From NCBI RefSeq assembly GCF_000155615.1, contig NZ_DS989915.1, positions 774,183 to 838,182 of the forward strand: a stretch of 64,000 nucleotides of DNA, written 5' to 3'. The notes under the pieces were generated by a model. That model was given only the letters and a program-made list of their open reading frames with translations. It had not been told where the DNA came from and did not search any database. Both the position numbers and the translations under genes were made by a program. Below, in pieces: positions 1 through 9,514 of the stretch. Position 1 is the stretch's first letter. Each line of letters begins with the position of its first letter. The stretch comes from Alcanivorax sp. DG881. Lineage in GTDB: Bacteria > Pseudomonadota > Gammaproteobacteria > Pseudomonadales > Alcanivoracaceae.

Positions 1-641
1 TGACACACCAGCTGGCGGTATTGATCAGCGGCTCAGGCACCAACCTGCAAGCGATCATGGATGCCCAAAAAGCAGGTACCCTCGACGCCGAGATTGCCGT
101 GGTGTTTTCCAATCGCGCCAACGCCGCCGGCCTCGAGCGGGCCGCACAGGCGGGCATCCCCACCGCCAGCCTGGATCACCGCGACTACCCGGACCGGGAG
201 CAGTTCGACCAGGCCATGATCGAGGTGCTCACCCCCTACGCCCCGGATACCGTCGTGCTGGCCGGCTTCATGCGCATCCTTTCAGCTGTCTTTGTACGCC
301 ATTACGCCGGTCAACTGATCAACATCCACCCCTCCCTGTTGCCCAAATATCGCGGGCTGAATACCCATGCCCGCGCCCTGGAAGCCGGCGACAGCGAACA
401 CGGCTGCTCCATTCACTTCGTCACTGAAGAGCTGGATGGCGGCCCACTGATTGCCCAGGCCCCCATTGCGGTGCATGCGAACGATACCGTTGATTCCCTG
501 TCCAAGCGTGTACAACAACGCGAACACCTGCTCTATCCTCAAGTGCTGCAATGGCGGGCACAAGATAGACTGGAACTGACTGACAACGGAGTCGTACTGG
601 ATGGGAAGCCACTCCCTGCGCAGGGTTACGCACTGGCGTAA
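1..641 (+). CDS. purN: Phosphoribosylglycinamide formyltransferase (5' end one base outside the window)
   Basis: Transfers a formyl group from 10-formyl-THF to GAR, the third step of purine synthesis, in the cytosol. The protein reads MTHQLAVLISGSGTNLQ if the base before the window is A, so the start codon lacks only its first base; this gives about 213 residues, the usual PurN length. The phosphate-binding ISGSGTNLQ segment, the catalytic-region INIHPSLLPKYRG motif and a later LDGGPLIAQ segment are all visible. The downstream DUF3108 gene overlaps its 3' end by about 40 bases. The upstream partner purM would lie just outside the window, as in many gammaproteobacteria (inference). Confidence 0.95.
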   Translation, partial: THQLAVLISGSGTNLQAIMDAQKAGTLDAEIAVVFSNRANAAGLERAAQAGIPTASLDHRDYPDREQFDQAMIEVLTPYAPDTVVLAGFMRILSAVFVRHYAGQLINIHPSLLPKYRGLNTHARALEAGDSEHGCSIHFVTEELDGGPLIAQAPIAVHANDTVDSLSKRVQQREHLLYPQVLQWRAQDRLELTDNGVVLDGKPLPAQGYALA

Positions 642-1350
642 CCCTCTACGCACACCCCTGATTTTCGCTGGTATCCTGCTGGCGAATCTGGCCTTTTCTT
701 CCGCCGCCACCGGGGACGAAACGCCATCACCGTTCCGTCTGGACTACCGCCTGAAAAGCGAAGGCATTCCATTCAGCATCGTCGCCACCCGCTCTCTCAG
801 CCAGGTTCAGGACGGGCTCTGGAAAATGGAAGTCCACGCCAAAAACTGGCTCGGCGAGATTCGCGAAACCGCCCTGTTCAACTGGCAAGGCTGCACCCCG
901 CTGAGCAATTACTACGGTTACGAGCGCCGCGGACTGGGCAAGGTCAAAGAGGCCAAGCTGCATATTGATCGCCAGACCGGCGTGGCCGCCAGCGAACGTA
1001 CCGACAAACCCATGCGCAGCTACGACGTGAGCGACAACGCCACCGATGAACTCTCCGTCTCCCTGGCCCTGCAGTGCGAATTGCGCGACGGCGCCAAAGA
1101 AATAGAACTGCAGGTGGCCGATGAACGTGCGCAGAAAACCCACCACTACACCGTCACTGGCGCGGAAACACTGACCATCGACGGCGACAAGGTGAAAACA
1201 CTGAAAGTGCAGCGCCAACGCGGCAAGAACAGCGACCGGCAGACCTACATGTGGTTCGCACCGGGTCATGACTATACGCTGGTGCAGCTGATGCAGAAAA
1301 ACGACGATGGCGAACACCTGATGACCCTGCAATCACTGAAAGGACTCTGA
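601..1350 (+). CDS. DUF3108 domain protein, exported
   Basis: 249 residues with a hydrophobic N-terminal segment (about residues 18-37) that looks like a signal peptide, so probably periplasmic. The rest matches the DUF3108 pattern: an aromatic-rich strand near F-R-L-D-Y, a FxWxGCTP segment, a DELS...C segment and a closing WFAPGHDYxLVQ segment. DUF3108 proteins have no established function. The ATG lies inside the purN 3' end, so the two are probably co-transcribed and translationally coupled. A shorter start is possible because the first 15 residues precede the hydrophobic core. The next gene is a divergent paralogue of it. Confidence 0.8.
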   Translation: MGSHSLRRVTHWRNPLRTPLIFAGILLANLAFSSAATGDETPSPFRLDYRLKSEGIPFSIVATRSLSQVQDGLWKMEVHAKNWLGEIRETALFNWQGCTPLSNYYGYERRGLGKVKEAKLHIDRQTGVAASERTDKPMRSYDVSDNATDELSVSLALQCELRDGAKEIELQVADERAQKTHHYTVTGAETLTIDGDKVKTLKVQRQRGKNSDRQTYMWFAPGHDYTLVQLMQKNDDGEHLMTLQSLKGL

Positions 1351-1352
1351 GC

Positions 1353-2096
1353 GTGCGGTTGATTTCACTTTTGCTGGTGCTGGCCAGCGGCCTGGCCACA
1401 GCCAACGAACCCCTGGCCCCCTTTTCTGCCGAGTTCCGTATTTATGTGAACAAGCTGCCTACCCCGGTCAAAGCCGAACTGGTGCTGGAACCGGCAGAGG
1501 GCGACGACTACTACCATATGTTGCTCAAGGCGAAATCGTTTCTGCTCAGCAACACCGAGGAAAGCTATTTTCACTGGCGTGACTGCCAGCCCCGCACAGC
1601 GCGCTACGTGCATGAGTTCAAGGGATTCGGTCAGCGGCGCTTTCACCACATGGATTTTGAGTGGAACCCGCCACGGGTGCACAACGAATCCGAAGACGAT
1701 AAGGAAAGCCTGGATATTCCCGACGACACGCTGGATGAGCTGACGATTCTGCTACGCGGGCGCTGCGTGTTTGCCACCGGCGACAAGTCTTACTCGGTGA
1801 CCAGCGTGTACGGCGACAAAGTGCGCGAGCATCATTTTGAAGTGATCGACAGGGAAATCCTGAAAACACCGCTGGGCAAACTGGATACCCTGCTGGTGGA
1901 AAAGAAGCGCACCGGGGACAGCAAAGAAAAACGGCGCACCCTGTTCTGGGTAGCGCCGCAGCTGGATTACATGGTGGTGCAGGCAAAACACATTGAGAGC
2001 ACCCTGTTGAAAGCCGAAATGATCATGATCGACTACAACGGCCCGAAACTGGAACCCGAATCAACGCCCGCTGATTCCCAGGCTGCTGCAGACTAG
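1353..2096 (+). CDS. DUF3108 domain protein, exported, paralogue of the preceding gene
   Basis: 247 residues, GTG start two bases after the stop of the previous gene. The N-terminus ([17 protein letters not shown]) is a clear signal peptide. It shares the spaced motifs of its neighbour: [21 protein letters not shown] and [13 protein letters not shown]. The tandem pair therefore arose by duplication and has diverged strongly. The stop codon overlaps the stop of dcd on the other strand (positions 2093-2096), leaving no room for a dedicated terminator. Function is unknown; location in the periplasm is inferred from the signal peptide. Confidence 0.8.
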   Translation: MRLISLLLVLASGLATANEPLAPFSAEFRIYVNKLPTPVKAELVLEPAEGDDYYHMLLKAKSFLLSNTEESYFHWRDCQPRTARYVHEFKGFGQRRFHHMDFEWNPPRVHNESEDDKESLDIPDDTLDELTILLRGRCVFATGDKSYSVTSVYGDKVREHHFEVIDREILKTPLGKLDTLLVEKKRTGDSKEKRRTLFWVAPQLDYMVVQAKHIESTLLKAEMIMIDYNGPKLEPESTPADSQAAAD

Positions 2097-2662
2097 GCCC
2101 GTGGCAGGGTCACGCCACGCTGGCCCTGGTACTTGCCGCCCCGATCCATGTAGGAGGTTTCACACACCTCATCAGACTCGAAGAACAACATCTGCGCCAC
2201 GCCTTCGTGGGCATAAATTTTTGCCGGCAGCGTCGTGGTGTTGGAAAACTCCAGCGTCACATGCCCTTCCCACTCGGGTTCCAGCGGCGTGACATTAACG
2301 ATAATGCCGCACCGTGCGTAGGTGGATTTGCCCAGACAAATGGTCAGCACATTCCGGGGAATGCGAAAATATTCCACCGTGCGGGCCAGCGCAAAGGAGT
2401 TCGGCGGGATGATGCAGTACTCGCCTTTCACATCCACAAAGCTGCGCTCATCGAACGCTTTCGGATCCACCGTGGCGGAATGGATATTGGTGAACACCTT
2501 GAACTCGTCGGCACAGCGCACATCGTAGCCGTAGCTGGAGACGCCATAGGAGATCAGCTTTTCGCCGTTCTCATCCGCGCGAATCTGCCCGGCCTGAAAT
2601 GGCTCGATCATGCCCGTCTCAGCAGCCATGCGGGAAATCCAGCGATCCGATTTAATAGTCAT
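2093..2662 (-). CDS. dcd: dCTP deaminase
   Basis: 189 residues, the normal length of bacterial Dcd. It deaminates dCTP to dUTP, feeding dUTPase and thymidylate synthase. Seen in order: MTIKSDRWI start, a [12 protein letters not shown] segment, the [11 protein letters not shown] segment with the catalytic-region Arg and Glu, GKSTYARCG, and the C-terminal GKYQGQRGV that closes over the nucleotide. A GAGG ribosome site precedes the ATG. It lies downstream of apbC on the same strand with a 113-base gap that holds a copy of the hairpin repeat described at 2713. Confidence 0.96.
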   Translation of the reverse strand: MTIKSDRWISRMAAETGMIEPFQAGQIRADENGEKLISYGVSSYGYDVRCADEFKVFTNIHSATVDPKAFDERSFVDVKGEYCIIPPNSFALARTVEYFRIPRNVLTICLGKSTYARCGIIVNVTPLEPEWEGHVTLEFSNTTTLPAKIYAHEGVAQMLFFESDEVCETSYMDRGGKYQGQRGVTLPRA

Positions 2663-2712
2663 TTACGCCTCAATGTTTCAGAGTGGTTAGCGTTCAAGCG
2701 ACCAATGGTATA

Positions 2713-2745
2713 GACGCCGGACGCCGGATGCCAGATGTCTGACGC
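2713..2745. repeat. Short GC-rich repeat arm (GACGCCGGATGCC family)
   Basis: Three imperfect tandem units of the motif GACGCCGGA(T/C)GCC in the apbC-dcd gap. The same motif recurs, mostly as inverted pairs, at 9854-10015, 10309-10516 and in the three gaps of the rnf operon. This copy has no convincing inverted partner nearby. Confidence 0.7.
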
Positions 2746-2775
2746 AGCCGACCGGCCCCCTCATCAGGCTCTTGT

Positions 2776-3873
2776 TCAATGCTGCGTCACACTGGGAAAC
2801 GCCCGCTTGCCGACTTCCGTCAGTGATAGCCGGGCCGCCAGGCGCCGGGCTGCTGCCCGGTAAAGTGCAGCCTCGTCACTGTCGGGGAACGCCTGCATCA
2901 CCGGTTCGCCCTTGTCCGACTGCTCGCGGATGCGCAGGGACAATGGCAGCGCAGCCAACACCTCAGTGTCATAATCCGCTGCCATCTTGTCGCCACCGCC
3001 CTGACCGAAAATAGCCTCCTGGTGCCCACACTGGCTACAGACATGCATGGCCATGTTTTCCAGAATGCCCAGCACCCGGATATCCACCTTGCGGAACATT
3101 TCCACGCCCTTGATAGCATCCAGCAAGGCGATATCCTGGGGCGTGGTAATCACCACGGCACCGGCTACGGGGATTTTCTGGGCCAGCGTCAGCTGGATGT
3201 CCCCGGTGCCGGGGGGCAAATCCACCAACAGATAGTCCAGCTCATGCCAGCGGGTCTGTTCCATCATCTGCACCAGCGCGCCGCTGGCCTTGGGCCCACG
3301 CCACACCACCGGTGTCTGCTTTGTTGTCAGGTACCCCATGGACATGGTCTGCAAACCGTAGGCGTCCACCGGCACAAAGAATTTGCCTTCCAGCACTTGT
3401 GGGCGGGTACCGTCGGGCAGCCCCAGCATCAACGGCTGGCTGGGCCCGAACACGTCCGCGTCCAGCAATCCAACACGGGCACCCTCCGCCTGTAATGCCA
3501 GCGCCAGATTCACCGCCGAGGTGGATTTGCCCACCCCGCCCTTGCCGGACGCAACGGCGATGATATTGGCGACCTGGTCCCGCGCCGGCAGGCTGCTTTG
3601 CGCCCGGTGCGGCACAATGCGACTTTCCACCGTCACTGACAGGGAGCGCTGCTCCAGCACCGGGGCCATGTGGGCGTGAATGGCATCAATCAGCGCGTCA
3701 CGAATACTGTCGCAGGGATAGCCCAGAGTCACCGTGGCCGTCACGGCAGCATCGCTCAACTGAAACGCACTGATGCCATTCACCTGATTCAGGCTGACAC
3801 CCAGATCCTCGGGAATAAAATCGCCCAGGTGCTGTCGAATCTGCTGCTCCGATTTATCCATGGCTGAACTCAT
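2776..3873 (-). CDS. apbC: Iron-sulfur cluster carrier protein, Mrp/ApbC family
   Basis: 365 residues from the ATG at 3873, which has a GGTGAG ribosome site seven bases upstream; a frame extending ten codons further lacks one. An N-terminal MIP18-like domain (about residues 5-85) precedes a P-loop ATPase with the deviant Walker A GKGGVGKST, the PPGTGD segment and a C-terminal CSQCGH pair that binds the transferred Fe-S cluster. The family builds and hands Fe-S clusters to apoproteins. Probably the first gene of an apbC-dcd unit. In Pseudomonas this pair sits beside metG; here metG is 40 kb away. Confidence 0.93.
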   Translation of the reverse strand: MSSAMDKSEQQIRQHLGDFIPEDLGVSLNQVNGISAFQLSDAAVTATVTLGYPCDSIRDALIDAIHAHMAPVLEQRSLSVTVESRIVPHRAQSSLPARDQVANIIAVASGKGGVGKSTSAVNLALALQAEGARVGLLDADVFGPSQPLMLGLPDGTRPQVLEGKFFVPVDAYGLQTMSMGYLTTKQTPVVWRGPKASGALVQMMEQTRWHELDYLLVDLPPGTGDIQLTLAQKIPVAGAVVITTPQDIALLDAIKGVEMFRKVDIRVLGILENMAMHVCSQCGHQEAIFGQGGGDKMAADYDTEVLAALPLSLRIREQSDKGEPVMQAFPDSDEAALYRAAARRLAARLSLTEVGKRAFPSVTQH

Positions 3874-4069
3874 GACTGTACTCACCGATTGCCTCTGCCT
3901 CACGAGCTGCGATGATAGGGGCTAACGGACCAACAACCAAGGGGACCTTTGCCCTGCGTTTTGTAAGGGAAACCATTCGTTTAAACGGTTTGTGCGAGAT
4001 GAGTTGCGTAAACCTGACCGATCAGCAAAATAGAGCTTTGCCGCCTGCACGGCAGTACAAGGAGATATC

Positions 4070-4765
4070 ATGAAAGTTGTATCCGCTGCGACCCTGTTGA
4101 TCGCTGGCACACTGGCGTTGACCGGTTGCGACAACACCACCATCAATACCACCCGCGACAGCATTACCGTGTCCGGTAGCGGCGAAATCAACGCCCAACC
4201 GGATCGCTTCACCGTGGTCGCCACCGCCAGTGAAAATGGTGATGATATTGCCGACATGAAAGACCGCGTGGACGACGCCGTCGGCAATATGCTGGATCTG
4301 GCCGATGATCTGGATATTGAAGAAAAATCCGTCACTGCCAGTACCATGCGTGTCTCTCCCCAATGGCAATACCAACCCGAGCGCAAACTGATTGGCCATC
4401 AGGTCAGCCGCGACGTGAGCTTCAAGGTTGATGGCCTTGAAACCTATGCCGAACTGCTGGAAGGGTTAGCAGAACAGGGCGTACGTAACATCCGCCCCAC
4501 TGGCGCTGAGGTCAGCAACCGCGACGAGCTGGGCAACCAGGCACTGAAAAAAGCCGTGGCCGATGCCCGCCAACGGGCAGAAATTATTGCCGAAGCCGCC
4601 GACCGCGATCTGGGTGAAGCCTTCCAGATCACCGCTCAGGGTATCCACCACCCGCAACCGGTGATGATGATGGCTCGCAGCAAGGAAAGCGGTGCCGCAG
4701 ACAGTTACCGGGCCGGCGAAACCGAAATTTCCGCTCAGGTACAAATCACCTTTGAACTGAACTGA
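4070..4765 (+). CDS. SIMPL domain (DUF541) lipoprotein
   Basis: 231 residues with a strong AAGGAGATA ribosome site. The N-terminus ends in a lipobox (LTGC, Cys about residue 21), so it is probably anchored to a membrane facing the periplasm. The body matches the SIMPL/DUF541 fold: the opening segment ITVSGSGEINAQPDRF, repeated alpha/beta segments, and the LKKAVADARQRAEIIAEAA helix that is characteristic. Family members (YggE-like) are linked to stress tolerance but have no defined biochemistry. It stands alone between apbC (divergent) and an AraC-type regulator 12 bases downstream. Confidence 0.85.
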   Translation: MKVVSAATLLIAGTLALTGCDNTTINTTRDSITVSGSGEINAQPDRFTVVATASENGDDIADMKDRVDDAVGNMLDLADDLDIEEKSVTASTMRVSPQWQYQPERKLIGHQVSRDVSFKVDGLETYAELLEGLAEQGVRNIRPTGAEVSNRDELGNQALKKAVADARQRAEIIAEAADRDLGEAFQITAQGIHHPQPVMMMARSKESGAADSYRAGETEISAQVQITFELN

Positions 4766-4777
4766 TCGGGCATCTCC

Positions 4778-5815
4778 ATGGACGCACTGGGCCAGATTTG
4801 CAGCGCAGCACTCCAGCAGTACCTGGCTCACGGGCAAGCCCGTGGGCTGGATACCGCTGCAGCGCTACAGCAGGCCAACCTGGACCCCAGCCATATCCAG
4901 AAACCGGATACCCGCATTCATGGGCAGGATTTTCAGACCCTGCTGCACGCCCTCATCAACCAGTCCGCCGATCCCCTGTTCGGGTTACACACTTCCGAGT
5001 TTGTGCAGCCCGGTTCCTACAATGTGATCGGCTATATCGCCATGAGTGCCAGCACACTTCAGGAAGCGTTATCCAAGGTCAGCCTGTACGAAAAGCTGGT
5101 CGGCGACATGGGCACCACAGACACTACTGTCGATGCCCACCAGGTAGCCATCCGCTGGGATTGCCTGTATCGCCAGCAACCCGCACGTCAACATCTGATC
5201 GATAACGTTCTCGGCTCATGGGTGCGCTACTCCCGCTGGCTCACCGGCAACGATCTGCTGGCACCGGATCAGGTCTGGCTGGAACACCCCACCCCTCCAC
5301 CGGCACAGGTAGAGGAATACCGGCGCGTGTTTCTCTGCGATGTATTGTTTGAACAACCCTGTTCCGCCCTGGTCGGCGCGCCGCAATTATTGCAGCAGCC
5401 CATACGCCAACCGGACCCGTTGCTACTCTCCACGCTGGAAGCCCACGCCATCCAGCAACTGAACCAACTGGGTGTGGACACCAATCTCAGCCAGCGGGTC
5501 AAACAGTGTATTCAGGATGCCATTGGCCATTCCCTGCCTCGCAAGGAAACCGTTGCCGAGCGGCTGGGCATGAATGTACGCACCCTGCATCGCCGGCTGG
5601 CCGACGAAGACCAGAGCTGGCAAAAACTGCTCGATGACGTGCGCCTGAAACAGGCACGTCACCTGCTCACCACCACCACCTTGCCCCAGGCCGATATCGC
5701 CGCCGCCCTGGGCTATTCCGATATCCGTTCTTTCCAGCGCAGTTTCAAACGCCACACCGCCATGACTCCGGGCCAATACCGGGCCAAGCCTGGCAATGCG
5801 CAAATACACTCATAA
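4778..5815 (+). CDS. AraC family transcriptional regulator
   Basis: 345 residues. The N-terminal 190 residues fit the ligand-binding domain of the OruR/ArgR-like AraC group (a PGSYNVIGYIAMSASTLQEAL segment appears near residues 75-95). The last 100 residues carry two helix-turn-helix units: the first around VAERLGMNVRTLHRRL, the second around DIAAALGYSDIRSFQRSFKR, followed by the family ending TPGQYR. It should bind DNA and act as an activator; the effector is unknown. The start is the ATG 12 bases after the SIMPL gene, without a strong ribosome site. The next gene, a patatin phospholipase, is a possible target (inference). Confidence 0.9.
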   Translation: MDALGQICSAALQQYLAHGQARGLDTAAALQQANLDPSHIQKPDTRIHGQDFQTLLHALINQSADPLFGLHTSEFVQPGSYNVIGYIAMSASTLQEALSKVSLYEKLVGDMGTTDTTVDAHQVAIRWDCLYRQQPARQHLIDNVLGSWVRYSRWLTGNDLLAPDQVWLEHPTPPPAQVEEYRRVFLCDVLFEQPCSALVGAPQLLQQPIRQPDPLLLSTLEAHAIQQLNQLGVDTNLSQRVKQCIQDAIGHSLPRKETVAERLGMNVRTLHRRLADEDQSWQKLLDDVRLKQARHLLTTTTLPQADIAAALGYSDIRSFQRSFKRHTAMTPGQYRAKPGNAQIHS

Positions 5816-5933
5816 AAACAGACGCTTTTATCTGCGCCTCTGTGCTTTTTGTCCTACAAACACTTAAACCTGGCCCTCTCTCCTGTCTATACTGACATTA
5901 CTCAATGACAACAATGAATGGTGGAGAGCCTCA

Positions 5934-7403
5934 ATGAAAGGCACCCTCAAGCAGCTCGAACGCGCCATCGATAACGCGACGACCTACGACGAATGGTATG
6001 AAGCCAGCCAGGAACACGACCGCCTTTCCGGCGCCGACGAATGGAAGGAAGTGGACCGTTCCCCCTATTACGATTACGAGTTGATTCGTAACCGTCTCTG
6101 GCAGATTCGCCAGGCCCGTGAACGCAACGACGTGAACAAGCTGGTCTTCCATTTGCACGAAGGCCTGCACGGCAATCTGGGCAACATTTCCAACCCGCGC
6201 CTGTATCAGCACAGCCGCGTGGGCACCAAACGCCTGATCGAAAACTACCTGACTGAAGTCTCCACCGCCCTGAACTATCTGTGCGACAGCAACTTCAAGG
6301 AATTCGGGTTGAAAGAAAAACTCGATTTCTTTGAGACCACCGGCCAGGCCTTCGGACAAAGCTGCCTGATGCTGTCCGGCGGCGCAGCCCTGGGCCTGTT
6401 CCATATTGGGGTGGCCCGCTGCCTGTGGGAGCAGAACCTGCTGCCTTCGGTGATATCCGGTTCCAGTGCCGGCAGCATCATCGGCTCAGTGGTGGGCACT
6501 CACAACGATGAAGAGTTGAAGGTGAAACTGGAGCCGGAAAACATTTATCTGGAAGCCTTCAAGGTGCTGGGCTGGAAAGGTCTGGTACGCGGCACCCCGG
6601 TGCTGGACGGCGACCATCTGGAAGCCTGCCTGGAAGAAAACATCACCGACATGACCTTCGAAGAGGCCTATCGACACACCGGGCGCGAAATCAACATTAC
6701 CGTGAGCCCCTATGACCGCAACCAGCACGCGCGCCTGCTGAACTGGCGCACCTCGCCCAATGTGCTGATCCGCAAGGCTTCGCTGGCTTCCTGTGCGATT
6801 CCCGGCATCTACCCGCCGGTTTCCCTGTGGGCAAAGAACATCGACGGCGAACGGGTTCCCTACATCCCCGGCCGCAAGTTTGTTGACGGCTCCATCGTCG
6901 ACGACCTGCCCATTCGCCGGCTGGCCCGCCTTTACGGGGTCAACCACTCCATCGTCAGCCAGACCAACCCCCATGTGGTGCCGTTTCTGTCTCGCAACGA
7001 AAACACCGACAGCTCCCTCAGCACCCTGGGCGACTGGGCCCTGCGCAACGTCTCCATGAACCTGCGCTATGGCCTGCAGCTGGTGCAGCGCCGGGTGGCG
7101 TCCAACGACATGGGGCTGATGATCGACAAGGCGAAGAGCATGGTGACGCAGAAGTATATCGGCGACATCAACATGATCCCGCCCCGCCAGCCGCTCAACG
7201 CCCTGCGTGTTCTGAATAACCCCACGCTGCAAGATGTGCGGAACTATATCCGCAAAGGCGAGCAGGCGACCTGGCCGAAACTGGATATGGTGGCCAATAC
7301 CACGTGCATCAGTCGCACCTTCCGCGACTGCCGAGCACGCCTGGACCGTATCGAAGAGCGTATGCTGGATCGGGTAAACATGACCGCGGTGGCCAACCAG
7401 TAA
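5934..7403 (+). CDS. Patatin-like phospholipase with DUF3336 domain
   Basis: 489 residues; ATG preceded by GGAGAG. An N-terminal DUF3336 region (about residues 1-140) is followed by a patatin domain: the oxyanion loop SGGAALG (148-154), the nucleophile motif GSSAG with Ser178, and the DG of the catalytic dyad at about Asp318 in FVDGS. The same architecture is found in triacylglycerol lipases of the Tgl3/4 group and in bacterial phospholipases, so it probably hydrolyses acyl ester bonds of phospholipid or storage lipid. No signal peptide is seen, so it is likely cytosolic or membrane-peripheral. The upstream AraC gene may regulate it. Confidence 0.9.
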   Translation: MKGTLKQLERAIDNATTYDEWYEASQEHDRLSGADEWKEVDRSPYYDYELIRNRLWQIRQARERNDVNKLVFHLHEGLHGNLGNISNPRLYQHSRVGTKRLIENYLTEVSTALNYLCDSNFKEFGLKEKLDFFETTGQAFGQSCLMLSGGAALGLFHIGVARCLWEQNLLPSVISGSSAGSIIGSVVGTHNDEELKVKLEPENIYLEAFKVLGWKGLVRGTPVLDGDHLEACLEENITDMTFEEAYRHTGREINITVSPYDRNQHARLLNWRTSPNVLIRKASLASCAIPGIYPPVSLWAKNIDGERVPYIPGRKFVDGSIVDDLPIRRLARLYGVNHSIVSQTNPHVVPFLSRNENTDSSLSTLGDWALRNVSMNLRYGLQLVQRRVASNDMGLMIDKAKSMVTQKYIGDINMIPPRQPLNALRVLNNPTLQDVRNYIRKGEQATWPKLDMVANTTCISRTFRDCRARLDRIEERMLDRVNMTAVANQ

Positions 7404-7422
7404 GCCACACCCCATTATCGAC

Positions 7423-7459
7423 AGAGCCCGCTGGCCTTCAAAGTGGCCGGCGCGGCTCT
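7423..7459 (+). terminator. Stem-loop between converging genes
   Basis: A GC-rich hairpin (AGAGCC...GGCTCT, with inner TGGCC/GGCCG pairing) lies 20 bases after the patatin stop. It has no U-tract, so termination strength is doubtful. The rest of the gap up to umuC at 7599 shows nothing else. Confidence 0.4.
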
Positions 7460-7598
7460 CTGGGGCTCACCCCGCTCATCTGTGAAAATGGGCATCAAGC
7501 CGCAGGCCCACGCCAACACCCAACGCCGCTGGACCGGATCCTAATCAACGTGGAAATACTGAAGCGGGGTCCCTGACACTCACACACAAAGATGCCTG

Positions 7599-8873
7599 CT
7601 AACGTGCCACCGGCAAATCACACCAGCGACTGGTATAGGCCGGGGACAGGTGCGCCCTGCGCATGGCCCAGGCACTACGCTGATCCGTCTGCATGCCCCG
7701 CCCCGCCAACCACACCTTGCCGGCACCGCTCTGGTTAATCGTATCCATTACCGTCATCAAGGCGTTGCCCCTGTCATCGGGTTCCCCTTGCTGCGCAAAC
7801 AATCCATCCTGGATCTGATCACGTCCGCGCAAGTCGGTGAGAATCACTCCGGCTTTTCCGTAGCGGTACCCTGGTTTCCATAACTGCGCCAGCAAGGCCA
7901 GCGCCTGATGCACCACCACGCGGGTGTCCGCCGTGGCGGGCGACAAGGCGGCACTAAGCGTATCGGGGAACAATTGTTGGGGCTTGCCCATCGGGGCGGT
8001 GCGCAAATAGACCGTTACCCGGCCAGTGTACAAATTCTCCTTGCGCAAGGACTCCATAGCCCGGAAAGCAAAGTCACTCAGCGCCTGACGTAACGGCGGC
8101 AAGGCGGTTACCGGCTCACCAAAAGAACGGGAATGGATCACTTGCTGGCGGGGCGAAGGCTGCGTATCCAGAGACAGACAGGGTTCCCCGTTCAGCTCCC
8201 GCACCAGCCGTTCCTGCACCACGGAAAACCGCCGACGGATCATGCCGCTATCCGCCCGGGCCAGGTCCAGTGCCGTCTCGATACCCAGCGCTTCAAGGCC
8301 CCCCGACAACCGGCGACCCACTCCCCACACCCGGGACACCGGCGTTAACGCCAGCAGTCTTTCCCGGCGCGCCGGGTCGGTCAGCACCACGGTACCGCCC
8401 GTGGCGGGATAGCGCTTGGCGGCGTGATTGGCGAGTTTGGCCAGCACCTTGGTGGGCGCTATCCCCACGCACACCGGCACCCCGACCCAGCGAGCAATAC
8501 GCGCTCGTACCTGCTGCGCCAGCGGCAACAGCTCGGCCTCCCCCATCAACGACAGATCCAGAAACGCCTCATCAATGGAATACACCTCCACCTGAGGCAC
8601 TAGGGTTTCCAGGGTCGCCATCACCCGCTGGGAAATATCCCCGTAAAGGGCATAGTTGGATGAAAAAACCACGATTTTGTGGCGGGCAATCAAATCGCGA
8701 GCCTGGTGTACCGGCATGCCGGTTTTCACCCCCAGCGCCTTGGCTTCCGCAGACCCGGCTACAATGCAGCCGTCATTATTGGAAAGCACCACCACAGGCT
8801 GCCCCTGCAGATCCGGGCGGAACAGGCGTTCACAGGCGGCATAGAAGCTGTTGCAGTCAACCAGGGCAAACAT
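7599..8873 (-). CDS. umuC: DNA polymerase V catalytic subunit (Y-family)
   Basis: 424 residues starting at the ATG at 8873 (MFALVDCNSFYAACE), matching the usual UmuC length; the frame stays open upstream through umuD, but that extension has no homology. Motifs seen: the metal-binding DCNSFYA, the NNDGCIVA and YSIDEAFLDL segments with the catalytic acidic residues, GVPVCVGIAPTKVLAKLAN, and the WGVG helix-hairpin-helix segment. It copies damaged templates when activated by cleaved UmuD and RecA. It follows umuD by five bases and is controlled with it by LexA. Confidence 0.95.
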   Translation of the reverse strand: MFALVDCNSFYAACERLFRPDLQGQPVVVLSNNDGCIVAGSAEAKALGVKTGMPVHQARDLIARHKIVVFSSNYALYGDISQRVMATLETLVPQVEVYSIDEAFLDLSLMGEAELLPLAQQVRARIARWVGVPVCVGIAPTKVLAKLANHAAKRYPATGGTVVLTDPARRERLLALTPVSRVWGVGRRLSGGLEALGIETALDLARADSGMIRRRFSVVQERLVRELNGEPCLSLDTQPSPRQQVIHSRSFGEPVTALPPLRQALSDFAFRAMESLRKENLYTGRVTVYLRTAPMGKPQQLFPDTLSAALSPATADTRVVVHQALALLAQLWKPGYRYGKAGVILTDLRGRDQIQDGLFAQQGEPDDRGNALMTVMDTINQSGAGKVWLAGRGMQTDQRSAWAMRRAHLSPAYTSRWCDLPVAR

Positions 8874-8878
8874 GGCCG

Positions 8879-9271
8879 TTACCCGCCGCCCCGCAAGGCG
8901 TGCAGGCAAAACGTCACCACCCCGAACAGGTCCACACCCTCGCCGCCAATGGGTATCGGCGCATAGGCAGGATTGCGGGGCTTGAGCATCGGTGTGGGCT
9001 GCAATTGCAATTCTTTCACCGTGAATTCGCCATCCAGCGAAGCTACCACCACATCCCCCGCAACGGCTTCCAGTGAGCGGTCCACAATCAGGATGTCCCC
9101 GGAAAAAATACCGGCATCCACCATGGAGTCCCCCTCCACACGCAACAGGAAGGTGGACGCGGGCCGGCGGATGCATAGCCGGCTCAGATCCAGGTGCTCA
9201 TCCAGATACCCCTGGGCCGGAGACGGGAACCCCGCAGAAATACGCTCACTGAAAAAAGGCAGGGCAGACAT
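8879..9271 (-). CDS. umuD: Polymerase V accessory subunit, S24-type self-cleaving protein
   Basis: 130 residues from the ATG at 9271 (MSALPFFSERISAGFPSPAQ). An Ala-Gly cleavage site at residues 13-14 precedes the Ser/Lys dyad of the LexA/UmuD family: Ser49 in EGDSM and Lys86 in FTVKEL. RecA-stimulated autocleavage should give UmuD', which joins UmuC. A frame running 15 codons further upstream enters the promoter and is not preferred. A LexA box lies about 45 bases upstream. Confidence 0.93.
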   Translation of the reverse strand: MSALPFFSERISAGFPSPAQGYLDEHLDLSRLCIRRPASTFLLRVEGDSMVDAGIFSGDILIVDRSLEAVAGDVVVASLDGEFTVKELQLQPTPMLKPRNPAYAPIPIGGEGVDLFGVVTFCLHALRGGG

Positions 9272-9315
9272 AACAACACACCGGAAATCCACAGTCTGGC
9301 AAGCATGGCAAAACA

Positions 9316-9331
9316 CTGCCTTTATGTACAG
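9316..9331. promoter_or_regulatory. LexA box of umuDC
   Basis: CTGC-N8-ACAG as read on the + strand, that is CTGT-N8-GCAG toward umuD. It differs from the CTGT-N8-ACAG consensus at one base and sits 45 bases upstream of the umuD start, where a promoter is expected. It could also affect the divergent small gene at 9515. Confidence 0.7.
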
Positions 9332-9514
9332 TTATTCTGTCGTGCAATGCCCATCCAGTAGTGCTCCCTTCACACGAGATCAATCACAAGAACGCGACAA
9401 AACGACAAGCAACGCCTATCCATCCTCTGCAACGGCTGACGTAACTTACGGTGATACACCTTGTGTGCGGCGCCTATCGCCTGCGAGCCCGCACGGAGTA
9501 AACAGGAGGCCACC

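Noticed and set aside
8874..9176. Longer UmuC with 101 extra N-terminal residues
   Set aside because: The extension is the umuD gene read in another frame; UmuC homology begins exactly at the ATG at 8873.
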